Below are positions 4,581 through 12,304 of a DNA stretch of 14,427 nucleotides, in pieces. The stretch comes from Selenomonadaceae bacterium (lineage in GTDB: Bacteria; Bacillota; Negativicutes; Selenomonadales; Selenomonadaceae). The stretch covers positions 1-14,427 of the forward strand of contig JAEEGN010000012.1 of the NCBI GenBank assembly GCA_016280345.1. Direction: 5' to 3'. A model generated the notes under the pieces. That model did not search any database and was not told where the DNA came from. It worked only from the letters and a program-made list of their open reading frames with translations. The number at the start of each line of letters is the position of its first letter. Position 1 is the first letter of the stretch. The position numbers and the translations under genes are program-made.

Positions 4581-5834
4581 ATGAGCAGCGAAGTGCGTTT
4601 CATTACGAAGAATTTCGGCAAGTATGATCCGATGTCCATCGATTCCTATCTTTCCATCGGCGGTTTCTCGGCGCTGAAGCGGGCGGTGACGATGGACGGG
4701 GAAGATATCGCTTCCCTGGTGGGCCGGGCGAAGGTGAAGGGGCGCGGCGGCGCGGCCTACGATATGGGGCGCAAGTGGTCGCAGGCCCGGGCGGTTAAGG
4801 GGGACCACAAGCTCCAGATCTGCAACGCCGACGAGGGCGAGCCCTGTACGTTCAAGGACCGGGAGATCATCAAGAACGATCCCTTCAATCTGATTGAGGG
4901 CATGATCATCGGCGGCTATACAGTGAAGGCCCAGGACGGCTATCTCTATATGCGCGAGGAGTACCGCCATCTGCGGCCGTTGCTTCAGAACGCGATCCGT
5001 CAGGCGGAAGAGCGGGGCTTCCTGGGGGACAATATTCTGGGCGTCGAGGGCTTCAATTACCACATCCATCTCTATTCCGGCGCGGGCGCTTACGTCTGCG
5101 GCGAGGGTACGGCGCTGATTCGCTCGAGTGAGGGCAAGGCAGGCCGGCCGCGGATGAAGCCGCCTTTCATCAAGGTGAGCGGTGCTTTCGCGCTGCCGAC
5201 CTGCGTGAACAACGTGGAGAGTTTCGCCATCGTTCCGCATCTCCTGCTGGACGACGCGGGCTTCTATATGAGCTACGGCGGCGGCGAGTCGGTGGGTACG
5301 AAGCTGGTGAGCGTTGGCGGCAACGTGCGCAATCCCGGCGTTTTCGAGATTCCCTTCGGGACAACGGTACGGGAGATCATCTACGGGCTGGCCCAGGGTA
5401 TTCCCAGCGGCCACGCGCTGCGCCTTATTCAGTTCGGCGGGGCGTCGGGAAAGATTACCGACGGGCGCATTCTCGACGTTCCCTATACGTACGACGATCT
5501 CAAGAAAGCCGGCGTGACGGTGGGCTCAGGGGCCATTCTGGTCATCGACGCCCGCACCAGCGTACTGGACTTCCTGCGGATGAACCAGGCGTTCTTCTCC
5601 CATGAGAGCTGCGGCCAGTGTACGCCGTGCCGCGAGGGCAATCTCCACCAGAAGCTGCTGCTGGAGAAGCTGGCGCGGGGCGAGGCGACGAGCGAGGACG
5701 TCGCGATGATGAAAAAGATTGGGAAAATCATGTCGCTTTCGTCGCTTTGCGGGCTGGGCGAGACGGCGCAGAGCGCGCTGCTTTCGGCTATGGAGGTCTT
5801 CCCTGATACCTTTGCCGTGGGAGGTGCTAAATAA
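4581..5834 (+). CDS. hydB: [FeFe]-hydrogenase subunit HydB (NuoF-like, FMN/NADH-binding), compact form
   Basis: This 417-residue NuoF/51-kDa-type protein binds NADH and FMN and hands electrons to Fe-S clusters. Visible motifs are GRGGAAY (54-60), CNADEGEPCTFKDR (81-94), GAGAYVCGEGTALI (167-180), the SLBB part around 240-300, and the C-terminal [4Fe-4S] ligands C344, C347 and C350 (CGQCTPC) with C390 (SLCGLG). The ATG at 4581 has the ribosome site AAAGGAG 9 nt upstream; an upstream in-frame ATG at 4509 lies inside hydC and is unlikely. It is shorter than the HydB of well-studied bifurcating enzymes: it lacks both an N-terminal thioredoxin-like [2Fe-2S] domain and a C-terminal ferredoxin domain. 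Its stop overlaps the hydA start (TAATG), so the two are translationally coupled. Confidence 0.9.
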   Translation: MSSEVRFITKNFGKYDPMSIDSYLSIGGFSALKRAVTMDGEDIASLVGRAKVKGRGGAAYDMGRKWSQARAVKGDHKLQICNADEGEPCTFKDREIIKNDPFNLIEGMIIGGYTVKAQDGYLYMREEYRHLRPLLQNAIRQAEERGFLGDNILGVEGFNYHIHLYSGAGAYVCGEGTALIRSSEGKAGRPRMKPPFIKVSGAFALPTCVNNVESFAIVPHLLLDDAGFYMSYGGGESVGTKLVSVGGNVRNPGVFEIPFGTTVREIIYGLAQGIPSGHALRLIQFGGASGKITDGRILDVPYTYDDLKKAGVTVGSGAILVIDARTSVLDFLRMNQAFFSHESCGQCTPCREGNLHQKLLLEKLARGEATSEDVAMMKKIGKIMSLSSLCGLGETAQSALLSAMEVFPDTFAVGGAK

Positions 5835-7588
5835 TGGAAATGGTTCATCTGAAAATCAATAATATCCCGGTGGAGGCGCCGAAGGGAACGAAGATCATCG
5901 AGGCGGCGAAGAGCATCAACATCAATATTCCCCACCTCTGCTACCATCCCGATCAGCGTGTGAAGGCGCGCTGCCGCCTCTGCTCGGTGGAGGTCAAGGG
6001 CAAGGCGAAGCTGCTGGCCGCCTGCTCGACGGAGGTCTGGGAAGGCATGGAGGTCTTTACCGACACCCAGATCGTCCGGGATACCCAGGTCGGAATCCTC
6101 CAGCTCATCATGGCGGACCACAACGCCAACTGCCTGACCTGCGCCCGCAACGGCCACTGCGAGCTGCAGGAGCTCTGCACCCGGTTCAACGTGCTCGATC
6201 CGCATCTGCCGGACGTCTGCAAGTACCCGAAGGCGAACAACACGAACCCGAGCCTGGTGCGCGATCCGTCGAAGTGCGTCAAGTGCGGCCGCTGCATCCG
6301 GGCCTGCAAGGACGTGCAGGGCATCGAGGCGCTGACATTTGCCAACCGCAGCGACAATATCATCGTGACGACGCCCTATAACCTGTCGATGGAAAAGACG
6401 GACTGCACGCTTTGCGGCCAGTGCAGCCTGGTATGTCCCACCGGGGCCATCGTGGAGAAGGACGACACGCAGCAGGTGCTGGACGCCTTGCAAGACCCGG
6501 ATAAACACGTCATCGTGCAGACGGCGCCGGCCATCCGCGTGTCCCTGGGCGACGCCTTCGGACTCGAGCCGGGCGCCATCGCCACCGGTCAGATGGTGAC
6601 GGCGCTACGGATGCTGGGCTTTGACAAAGTATTCGATACGAATTTCGCCGCCGACCTCACCATCATGGAGGAGGGCGCCGAGCTGATCCACCGTCTGAAG
6701 AACGACGGCGTGTTCCCAATGCTGACGTCGTGCAGCCCGGGCTGGATCAATTTCATCGAGAAGCATTACCCGGAGCTCCTGCCGCATCTTTCGACGGCGA
6801 AGTCCCCCATGAGTATGTTCGGCGCCATCGCCAAGACCTACTACGCCAAGCAGACGGGCATTCCGCTGGACCGTATCGTCACCGTTTCCATCATGCCCTG
6901 CACGGCCAAGAAATTCGAGGCGTCCCGGCCGGAGATGGGCCGCGACGGCCGCCGCGACGTGGACGTGGTGCTCACCACCCGCGAGCTTATCAAGCTTATC
7001 AAGTACGTTGGCCTCTCCTTTGACAATCTCCAGGAGAGCGAATTCGACTCACCGCTGGGAACCGGCTCCGGTGCCGGGGCGATTTTCGGCACGACCGGCG
7101 GCGTCATGGAGGCGGCCCTCCGCACCGTGTACGAGAAACTTACCGGGCAAGAGGCACAGCCGTTGGAGTTCGAGGCGGTGCGTGGCTTCGAGACCATCAA
7201 GGAGGCGACCGTCATCATCGGCGATACACCGGTGAAGGTGGCCATCGTCCACACGCTGGCCAGCGCCCGCCAGATGATGGAGCGCATCAAGGCCGGTGAC
7301 TGCGACTACACGTTCATTGAGATCATGGCCTGCCCCGGCGGCTGCATCGGCGGCGGCGGCCAGCCCATCGGCACTACCAACGCCACCCGGCTAAAGCGCA
7401 TGGCGGCGCTTTACAAGCTCGATCAAAACCTGCCGTTGCGGAAATCCCACGAGAACCCCGACATCATCAAGCTTTACAAGGATTTCCTGGGCGAGCCGCT
7501 GAGCGATCAGTCCCACGCGCTGCTGCACACTCATTACCACGCGGTGCATAAGATGTACGAGTTTTCCACCGAAGCCAAGGTAAAGTGA
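5834..7588 (+). CDS. hydA: [FeFe]-hydrogenase catalytic subunit HydA (NADH-linked, group A3-like)
   Basis: This 584-residue cytoplasmic hydrogenase catalyses reversible H2 formation at the H-cluster. Domains in order: a [2Fe-2S] ferredoxin domain (C36, C47, C50, C64); a His-ligated [4Fe-4S] site (H96, C100, C103, C109, with GHCELQ); two [4Fe-4S] clusters (C148/C151/C154/C158 and C191/C194/C197/C201); and the H-cluster domain with L1 TSCSPGW (C300), L2 MPCTAKKFE (C355) and L3 MACPGGCIGGGGQP (C500, C504). The small-subunit-like tail ends in HKMYEF. Residue 301 is Ser where many monomeric enzymes have the proton-relay Cys; this Ser is, as I recall, common in trimeric enzymes. Coupling to hydB and hydC supports an NADH-using trimer. 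No hydE, hydF or hydG maturase is in the window. A strong terminator follows. Confidence 0.95.
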   Translation: MEMVHLKINNIPVEAPKGTKIIEAAKSININIPHLCYHPDQRVKARCRLCSVEVKGKAKLLAACSTEVWEGMEVFTDTQIVRDTQVGILQLIMADHNANCLTCARNGHCELQELCTRFNVLDPHLPDVCKYPKANNTNPSLVRDPSKCVKCGRCIRACKDVQGIEALTFANRSDNIIVTTPYNLSMEKTDCTLCGQCSLVCPTGAIVEKDDTQQVLDALQDPDKHVIVQTAPAIRVSLGDAFGLEPGAIATGQMVTALRMLGFDKVFDTNFAADLTIMEEGAELIHRLKNDGVFPMLTSCSPGWINFIEKHYPELLPHLSTAKSPMSMFGAIAKTYYAKQTGIPLDRIVTVSIMPCTAKKFEASRPEMGRDGRRDVDVVLTTRELIKLIKYVGLSFDNLQESEFDSPLGTGSGAGAIFGTTGGVMEAALRTVYEKLTGQEAQPLEFEAVRGFETIKEATVIIGDTPVKVAIVHTLASARQMMERIKAGDCDYTFIEIMACPGGCIGGGGQPIGTTNATRLKRMAALYKLDQNLPLRKSHENPDIIKLYKDFLGEPLSDQSHALLHTHYHAVHKMYEFSTEAKVK

Positions 7589-7597
7589 CAAGAATTT

Positions 7598-7645
7598 AAA
7601 AAGGCCCGGTTCCTGTTTCGCCAGGAACCGGGCCTTTTTCTTTTT
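7598..7645. terminator. Strong intrinsic terminator closing the hydrogenase operon
   Basis: A perfect 18-bp stem (7598-7615 with 7622-7639) around the loop TTTCGC has T5CT5 on the plus side and T residues on the minus side as well. It ends hydA (stop at 7588) and can also stop minus-strand transcription coming from the gene that ends at 7746. Confidence 0.92.
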
Positions 7646-7745
7646 CATGGAGGGCTCCTGCCCCATCACGCTACGCTCTGACAGGAATCTCACTCCTACT
7701 CCGCAGCGTCATGCCGCCTCCGGGAGCCGTCCCCGGGAAAGCGCG

Positions 7746-8195
7746 TCATTCCCAGGAGGCCTTGTACTTCATGGCCTCAGACTTGCTGATGATGCGGCGC
7801 TCGTACATATCATCCAGCCAGTATTTGCCGTTGACGTAGTTCACATGGTAGATGTTGTCCGGCGTCATTTTCTTGCACAGACACTCGAAATCACAGCGCA
7901 GATTCTCTTCCACCACGTCGTATTCAAGCGGAATCCGCTCGTTGGTGCTGATGCCGATGCCGTTCTTGATGGCCTCCGCCACCAGGATCGGTTCGCCGAA
8001 ATCGGTCTCCAGGTGGGTATAGGTGTTGTTTTTCAGCTTGATTCGCCGCAAAACGTCATCCGCCCCGCCGAAATCGAAAATGGCCGCTCCCTCCGGAAGT
8101 TTCAGGTTGATGATGTCATAGATGCAGGCACGGCGTGGCTCACTGTCGTCGAAGCTGTACCCACCGTTTTCCTCATGGATGCGATACGCTCTCAT
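7746..8195 (-). CDS. Conserved-looking protein of unknown function, 149 residues
   Basis: I do not recognise this gene. From the ATG at 8195 (GGGAGG 8 nt upstream) it encodes a 149-residue acidic, soluble protein that begins MRAYRIHEENGGYSFDD. A pattern of short beta strands (AAIFDFGG, NTYTHLETDF) is followed by a cysteine pair CDFECLC and an aromatic C-terminus (YWLDDMYERR...MKYKASWE). There is no signal peptide or membrane segment. Codon use and GC match the surrounding genes, so it looks resident rather than recently acquired. It is convergent with hydA, separated by the shared terminator. A longer start at 8228 is possible but lacks a ribosome site. Upstream of it, GGCGGC-ACA-GCCGCC (8221-8235) forms a small hairpin. 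Confidence 0.75.
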   Translation of the reverse strand: MRAYRIHEENGGYSFDDSEPRRACIYDIINLKLPEGAAIFDFGGADDVLRRIKLKNNTYTHLETDFGEPILVAEAIKNGIGISTNERIPLEYDVVEENLRCDFECLCKKMTPDNIYHVNYVNGKYWLDDMYERRIISKSEAMKYKASWE

Positions 8196-8264
8196 GGCTC
8201 GTTCCTCCCGGTTATTTTTAGGCGGCACAGCCGCCGACTATCGGTCTGCCCTTTCGCCCCTGGG

Positions 8265-8543
8265 TTACAAGAACGCCAGCGCCAACGCGCCGAAGCCCAT
8301 GCTGACGGCCATGCCCTTCATCAGGTTCGCCAGCGTCGGGCCGACGTAACGCTCAGCCAGAGGGCGAAGCGAAAAGAGCAGGAAGGAGAGCGTGAAGAAG
8401 GACAGCGCCAAGTCCCAGTTATAGAGACTGTACAGGAAAAGCACCATCGCCAGCAGCATGCCGCTGATCTCGCCCCGAGAAAAAAGGCGTTCCTTCGGCT
8501 TTTCCAACGGCGGCGCTTCCGGCGACCGGCCGTGAAACGTCAT
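8265..8543 (-). CDS. Small integral membrane protein of unknown function
   Basis: This is a 92-residue protein from the ATG at 8543, placed after GGAGGGG. A hydrophilic N-terminus of about 28 residues (PPLEKPKERLFSRGEIS) precedes hydrophobic segments at roughly 29-43 (GMLLAMVLFLYSLYN), 46-60 (LALSFFTLSFLLFSL) and 73-92 (LANLMKGMAVSMGFGALALA). This suggests two or three membrane helices with a short R-P-L-A-E-R-Y loop. No family is recognised. It may share a transcript with the 149-residue gene downstream, since the gap is 69 nt and no strong terminator lies between. Function cannot be assigned. Confidence 0.7.
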   Translation of the reverse strand: MTFHGRSPEAPPLEKPKERLFSRGEISGMLLAMVLFLYSLYNWDLALSFFTLSFLLFSLRPLAERYVGPTLANLMKGMAVSMGFGALALAFL

Positions 8544-8612
8544 TCCGTCCCCTCCTTCCGTCTTTTTTCTTGCCCTCGCCGTCCAACGACGAATATAACC
8601 CCACCCCAAACA

Positions 8613-8631
8613 AACGGCGGCGTTCGCCGTT
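8613..8631 (-). terminator. Weak candidate terminator after the DUF1667 gene
   Basis: A 7-bp stem (AACGGCG with CGCCGTT, loop GCGTT) is followed on the minus strand by TGTTTGGGG. The T run is poor, so termination would be inefficient. It lies about 85 nt beyond the DUF1667 stop codon. Confidence 0.35.
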
Positions 8632-8717
8632 ACGTCAGCGATTTTGACAACCCCTCATCAACGAACGACGGCCGCAGCACACGCCGTTCCGGGCAAAACC
8701 GAAATCAGCGAGCCGAA

Positions 8718-9089
8718 TCAGGCCCGCTCCATATCGCGGCTGGCGACGATATCGACGCCGAGGCCCAGAACATCCGGGCAGACCACGTCGCCGGCATGGA
8801 TGGGGGCGTCAACGGTAACGCTCCGAAGCGCCTCGGCGCAGTCGAGGATTCGTCCCTTCGGCAGCACGTCCGCCGATACCACCGGCAGGAGCCGCAGCCG
8901 CCCGCCAGTGACGCGAACCGTCGAGGTCAGCATCCGCATGGGCGCGGTGAGCTCGTCTTTCGCGTATTTCGCCCCCCGCGGGCAACGGTTGCCAATCGTC
9001 CCCGTCACGACGCCGGCTTCAATGGTAGCTGTAATCTCGCACCCCATCGGGCACATGATGCAGTTCAGTACCTTCTGCTCGATTGCCAT
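8718..9089 (-). CDS. DUF1667 protein, four-cysteine partner of the FAD dehydrogenases
   Basis: This 123-residue protein belongs to the DUF1667 family. The N-terminal half carries C10-x2-C13-P-x2-G-C17 (CIMCPMGC) and C36 in GNRCPRG, a set fit to bind an Fe-S cluster or zinc. It continues with the family segment APMRMLTSTVRV and the C-terminal part with LPVVSADVLPKGRI. The ATG at 9089 lies 3 nt beyond the stop of the FAD/NAD(P) oxidoreductase gene, so they form one operon. Family members regularly sit behind a GlpA-like dehydrogenase and an FAD oxidoreductase in anaerobic Firmicutes. They may supply the electron-transfer or anchor step that GlpC gives in E. coli, but that role is inference. Confidence 0.88.
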   Translation of the reverse strand: MAIEQKVLNCIMCPMGCEITATIEAGVVTGTIGNRCPRGAKYAKDELTAPMRMLTSTVRVTGGRLRLLPVVSADVLPKGRILDCAEALRSVTVDAPIHAGDVVCPDVLGLGVDIVASRDMERA

Positions 9090-9092
9090 GTC

Positions 9093-10358
9093 TCACACCC
9101 CCTCGTCAATCGCCACGGAAATCTCGCCGGAGAGCGCCGCCGTCTTCGCCGCCGGCAGATCCACGGCAATCATCTCGCTGGGCTTCACGACCGCCAGAGG
9201 CTTCGTCAGGACCGTTTCACCGCCGCTGGTGATGACGAGCTTCACGCCGCGCTTGGGCTGGGCGGCCCGCATGAAGAGGCGCACATTTTCGCCCTCGATT
9301 CCAAGGCGAAGGTGCTGGGGCACGCAGGTGTTTATACCCGCCCCCGGCTTCACCTCGATAACGCGGTCAACTGCCGGGGATTGTCCCAGCGACGCCAGCG
9401 CCGCGTATTTCCCGGCAATCTCCGCTTCGTCGGAAACGAAATCCACCAGATCATGAACATGAACCACGTTGCCGGCGGCAAAAATGCCCGGCTGGCTCGT
9501 TTCCCGGTGCTGGTCCACCACCGGGCCGCTCGTCTTCGGATGCAGCGTCAGACCAAGCCCACGGGACAACTCATTCTCCGGAATCAGGCCCACCGAAAGC
9601 AGTACCGTATCGCAGTCGATCTCGAACTCCGTCCCGGGGATGGGACGCATTTTTTCGTCCACCTTTGCCGCCGTGATGCCGGATACCCGATCCCGGCCAT
9701 GGATGGCGACGATGGTATGGGACAGATACAGCGGGATATCGTAATCGTTCAGGCACTGCACGATGTTGCGGGTGAGACCATTGGAAAACGGGCATATCTC
9801 CAGCACCGCCTGCACTTTGCAGCCTTCAAGCGACATGCGCCGGGCCATGATGAGGCCGATGTCGCCGGAGCCCAGGATGACGATCTTCTTCCCTGGCAGA
9901 TAGCCCTCCATGTTCACCATGCGCTGGGCGGCGCCCGCCGTATAGACGCCGGCCGGCCGGGTGCCGGGAATGCGGATGGCGCCCCGGGTACGTTCCCGGC
10001 AGCCCATCGTCAGGATTACCGTCTTCGCGGTCAGTTCCAGCCGTCCCTTCGCCGGGCTCACTGCCACCACGGTCTTGTCCGTGCGCACCTCCAGCACCAT
10101 CGTGTCCACCAGGATTTCCACTTCGGGCCGGTCTTTCACCATGTCATAGCAACGCTGGGCATAGCCCGGGCCGGTGAGTTCCTGCTTGAAATGGTGCAGG
10201 CCAAAGCCGTTATGGACGCACTGTTGCAAAATGCCGCCGACCTCCCGGTCCCGCTCCAGAATGAGGACCTTCTTCGCCCCGTTTTGGACGGCGCTGTCCG
10301 CAGCGGAAAGCCCGGCCGGGCCGCCACCGATGATGATGATATCGTAAGTTCCGCTCAT
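9093..10358 (-). CDS. FAD/NAD(P)-dependent oxidoreductase (pyridine-nucleotide oxidoreductase fold), GlpA partner
   Basis: This 421-residue flavoprotein has two Rossmann motifs: DIIIIGGGPAGLSAA for FAD near the N-terminus and KIVILGSGDIGLIMARR for NAD(P) near residues 160-175. ATG motifs TMGCRERTRG and the late FAD motif GIFAAGNVVHVHDLVD (about 300-316) are also visible. There is no redox CxxC of thioredoxin-reductase type. The early CVHNGFG-LHHF-K-ELTGP segment is typical of the subfamily that accompanies GlpA-like dehydrogenases. The start overlaps the stop of the upstream gene (ATGA), so translation is coupled. It probably moves electrons between the GlpA-like flavin and NAD(P) or another carrier; substrate and acceptor cannot be read from sequence. 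Electron-acceptor subunits of opine or hydrogen-cyanide synthase type (HcnB) are relatives. Confidence 0.88.
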   Translation of the reverse strand: MSGTYDIIIIGGGPAGLSAADSAVQNGAKKVLILERDREVGGILQQCVHNGFGLHHFKQELTGPGYAQRCYDMVKDRPEVEILVDTMVLEVRTDKTVVAVSPAKGRLELTAKTVILTMGCRERTRGAIRIPGTRPAGVYTAGAAQRMVNMEGYLPGKKIVILGSGDIGLIMARRMSLEGCKVQAVLEICPFSNGLTRNIVQCLNDYDIPLYLSHTIVAIHGRDRVSGITAAKVDEKMRPIPGTEFEIDCDTVLLSVGLIPENELSRGLGLTLHPKTSGPVVDQHRETSQPGIFAAGNVVHVHDLVDFVSDEAEIAGKYAALASLGQSPAVDRVIEVKPGAGINTCVPQHLRLGIEGENVRLFMRAAQPKRGVKLVITSGGETVLTKPLAVVKPSEMIAVDLPAAKTAALSGEISVAIDEGV

Positions 10359-11809
10359 TTCGCCGTCCCTCCCGTCTTATCGATATACAGATAGGAGCCG
10401 GCGCCGTCCTTCCGGATTTCGGGCACCGGAACGCCAAGCTCCCGGGACAAGATCTCGATGACCCGCGGCCCGCAAAAGCCGCCCTGACAGCGGCCCATGC
10501 CCGCCCGGGTGCGCCGCTTCACGCCGTCCACCGTTGTCGCACCACAGGGCCGCCGGATGGCATCCACGATCTCACCTTCGGTGATTGTCTCGCAGCGACA
10601 GATGACCCGGCCGTAGCGCGGATCACGGGCGATGAGCGCCGCCTGTCCGGCATCGTCGAGCTCGCGGAACACCGGTTGCTCCGGACGCCCCGGCTGATAG
10701 TCCGCCTTCTTCGCCGCTCCCGTCTCTTTTACGATAATCTCCGCCAGATATTGCCCGATGGCGGGGGCCGATGTCAGGCCCGGCGACTGGATGCCCGCTG
10801 CCTGCAACAGCCCCTTGACCTCTTGGGACGGTCCCAACACGAAATCCCCGGTAGAAGACGCCGCCCGAAGCCCCGCGAACTCCGTGATGGCCGCCCCCAT
10901 CGGCAGGTTCGGCACCAGTTTCTTCGCCCCGGCTATGATTTCATCCATGCCGGCGGGCGTCACCGAGGTATCTTCCTTGTCGTCCACCTCCTGGGCGTTG
11001 GGGCCGATGAAGACATTGCCATGCGTGGTGGCGCAGACCAGGATGCCCTTCGAGGTCTTCGTCGGCGCCGGGAACACGATGCCATTCACCAAAGACGCCC
11101 GGGCCGTCTTATCGAAAAGGATATATTCGCCTTTCCGGGGCCGGATGGTGAAGCTGCTGTCCCCGGCCATGGCACTGATCTCGCCGGCCTGGACGCCAGC
11201 CGCGTTCACCACGTACCGGGTGCGGATGACATCCTTCACCGTCCGTACCGCCGTCACCCGGCCCCCTTCGGTCTCGATACCGGTGACTGTCGCCCCTCTG
11301 AGGATTTCCGCCCCATTCAGCGACGCGTTCTCAGCGAAAGCCGCCGCGATACCGAAGGGCCAGCAGATTCCCGCCGTCGGCGCCCAGAGTGCTGATTTGA
11401 CCGCTTCGCTGAGGTTCGGCTCTTTCTCCCGCACCCGGCCGGCATCCCATATTTCGAGTCCCGGAACTCCGTTGGCCTCGCCGCGAGCCTTCAGTTCCTT
11501 GATCTGCTCTTCCTCCGCCGGCGTCGTGGCTGTGACCAGAGAGCCTGTCCAAATGATATCCAGCCCCAGTTCCTTTTCCAAATCGTGATACAGCCGGTTG
11601 CCAAGGACGTTCATCCGCGCCTTTTCGCTCCCCGTCGGCGCGTCGAATCCCGCGTGCAGGACAGCGCTGTTCGCCTTCGTCGTCCCGGCGGCAATGTCCG
11701 GCTCCTTCTCCAGCAGCACGCATTTCAGATCGTAGTGCGCCAGTGCCCAAAGCACCGCCGTCCCGGTAACGCCGCCGCCAATCACGACAACGTCCGCTTC
11801 TCGTTCCAT
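10355..11809 (-). CDS. glpA: GlpA-like FAD-dependent dehydrogenase with C-terminal [2Fe-2S] domain
   Basis: This 484-residue flavoenzyme of the DAO/GlpA family is annotated as anaerobic glycerol-3-phosphate dehydrogenase by similarity. It has the FAD motif VVVIGGGVTGTAV (8-20) and the substrate-domain signature KANSAVLHAGFDA (46-57). It also has FAGLRAASSTGDFVLGPS (about 311-328) and a C-terminal BFD-like [2Fe-2S] domain with C404, C406, C441 and C446 (CRC...CQGGFC). I chose the ATG at 11809, which has GGAGG 7 nt upstream. The open frame continues to 12007, but the extension has no conserved residues and overlaps the promoter. It is the first gene of a three-gene operon. No glpK or glpF is nearby, so other 2-hydroxy-acid or glycerol-phosphate-like substrates are possible. 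Confidence 0.85.
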   Translation of the reverse strand: MEREADVVVIGGGVTGTAVLWALAHYDLKCVLLEKEPDIAAGTTKANSAVLHAGFDAPTGSEKARMNVLGNRLYHDLEKELGLDIIWTGSLVTATTPAEEEQIKELKARGEANGVPGLEIWDAGRVREKEPNLSEAVKSALWAPTAGICWPFGIAAAFAENASLNGAEILRGATVTGIETEGGRVTAVRTVKDVIRTRYVVNAAGVQAGEISAMAGDSSFTIRPRKGEYILFDKTARASLVNGIVFPAPTKTSKGILVCATTHGNVFIGPNAQEVDDKEDTSVTPAGMDEIIAGAKKLVPNLPMGAAITEFAGLRAASSTGDFVLGPSQEVKGLLQAAGIQSPGLTSAPAIGQYLAEIIVKETGAAKKADYQPGRPEQPVFRELDDAGQAALIARDPRYGRVICRCETITEGEIVDAIRRPCGATTVDGVKRRTRAGMGRCQGGFCGPRVIEILSRELGVPVPEIRKDGAGSYLYIDKTGGTAK

Positions 11810-11875
11810 ACCAAACCTCCGCTCCCTTCCGTCCCGGCCCTCCGACTGAGCGCCACCGCCCGTCCTCCCCGCCGG

Positions 11876-11905
11876 ATAATATTTTTTTACATATTCGACA
11901 GACAA
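11876..11905 (-). promoter_or_regulatory. Probable promoter of the GlpA-like operon
   Basis: On the minus strand TTGTCT (11900-11905) and TATTAT (11876-11881) are 18 nt apart, about 67 nt upstream of the chosen ATG, inside the only AT-rich patch of this GC-rich intergenic region. Confidence 0.5.
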
Positions 11906-12046
11906 AGGAAGAAATCCTGCCGCCCCTCCCGGGAAACGACGCAAACCTGTCATTTCCGCCCTGGCTTCCGGTGAGCTGAAAAAACCTTGCGCCGTCGAAA
12001 CGATCACGATAGAATCCGCAAAAATCCGCCCGTCTTCCCAGCGCGC

Positions 12047-12092
12047 AAAAAAGAAACCCCATTAAACCCTTTCATCGAAAAGGTTCAATGGG
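12047..12092 (-). terminator. Intrinsic terminator of the tRNA transcript
   Basis: On the minus strand CCCATTGAACCTTTTC pairs with GAAAGGGTTTAATGGG (12058-12092, with a few imperfect pairs), followed by GTTTCTTTTTT. It begins about 10 nt after the 3' end of tRNA-Arg. Confidence 0.8.
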
Positions 12093-12102
12093 ATAATTCA
12101 TC

Positions 12103-12179
12103 TGGTGCGCCTGGCCCGATTCGAACGGGCGACCCACGGTTTAGAAGACCGTTGCTCTATCCAACTGAGCTACAAGCGC
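12103..12179 (-). tRNA. tRNA-Arg (anticodon UCU)
   Basis: This 77-nt cloverleaf is on the minus strand. The acceptor arm GCGCTTG pairs with CAGGCGC (one G-T), and the discriminator A and CCA are encoded. The D arm contains TAGCTCAGTTGGATAGAGCA. The anticodon stem ACGGT/ACCGT holds the loop CTTCTAA with anticodon TCT. The T arm contains GTTCGAATC. It lies 6 nt downstream of tRNA-Pro. Confidence 0.95.
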
Positions 12180-12185
12180 AAAAAA

Positions 12186-12262
12186 TGGTCGGAGCAGCGT
12201 GATTCGAACACGCGACCCCCTGGTCCCAAGCCAGGTGCGCTACCAAACTGCGCTATGCCCCG
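12186..12262 (-). tRNA. tRNA-Pro (anticodon UGG)
   Basis: This 77-nt cloverleaf is on the minus strand. The acceptor arm CGGGGCA pairs with TGCTCCG (one G-T) and CCA is encoded. The D arm contains GCGCAGTTTGGTAGCGC, the anticodon stem CCTGG/CCAGG holds the loop CTTGGGA with anticodon TGG, and the T arm contains GTTCGAATC. It is first in the two-tRNA transcript. Confidence 0.95.
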
Positions 12263-12275
12263 ACAGCCATACCCT

Positions 12276-12304
12276 ATTATACGCAGGACGCCGCTCCCTG
12301 TCAA
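12276..12304 (-). promoter_or_regulatory. Consensus promoter of the tRNA operon
   Basis: On the minus strand TTGACA (12299-12304) and TATAAT (12276-12281) are both perfect and exactly 17 nt apart. The start of tRNA-Pro is 14 nt downstream of the -10. The -35 hexamer contains the TGA stop codon (12301-12303) of the upstream gene. Confidence 0.88.

Noticed and set aside
7647..10394. 915-codon plus-strand open frame
   Set aside because: It runs antisense to four well-supported minus-strand genes (FAD oxidoreductase, DUF1667, the membrane protein and the 149-residue protein). Its product is Arg/His-rich with no domain. GC-rich third positions open such shadow frames.
11810..12007. N-terminal extension of the GlpA-like protein to 550 residues
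   Set aside because: The FAD motif starts eight residues after the ATG at 11809, which has a proper ribosome site. The extension covers the probable promoter and shows no conserved sequence.
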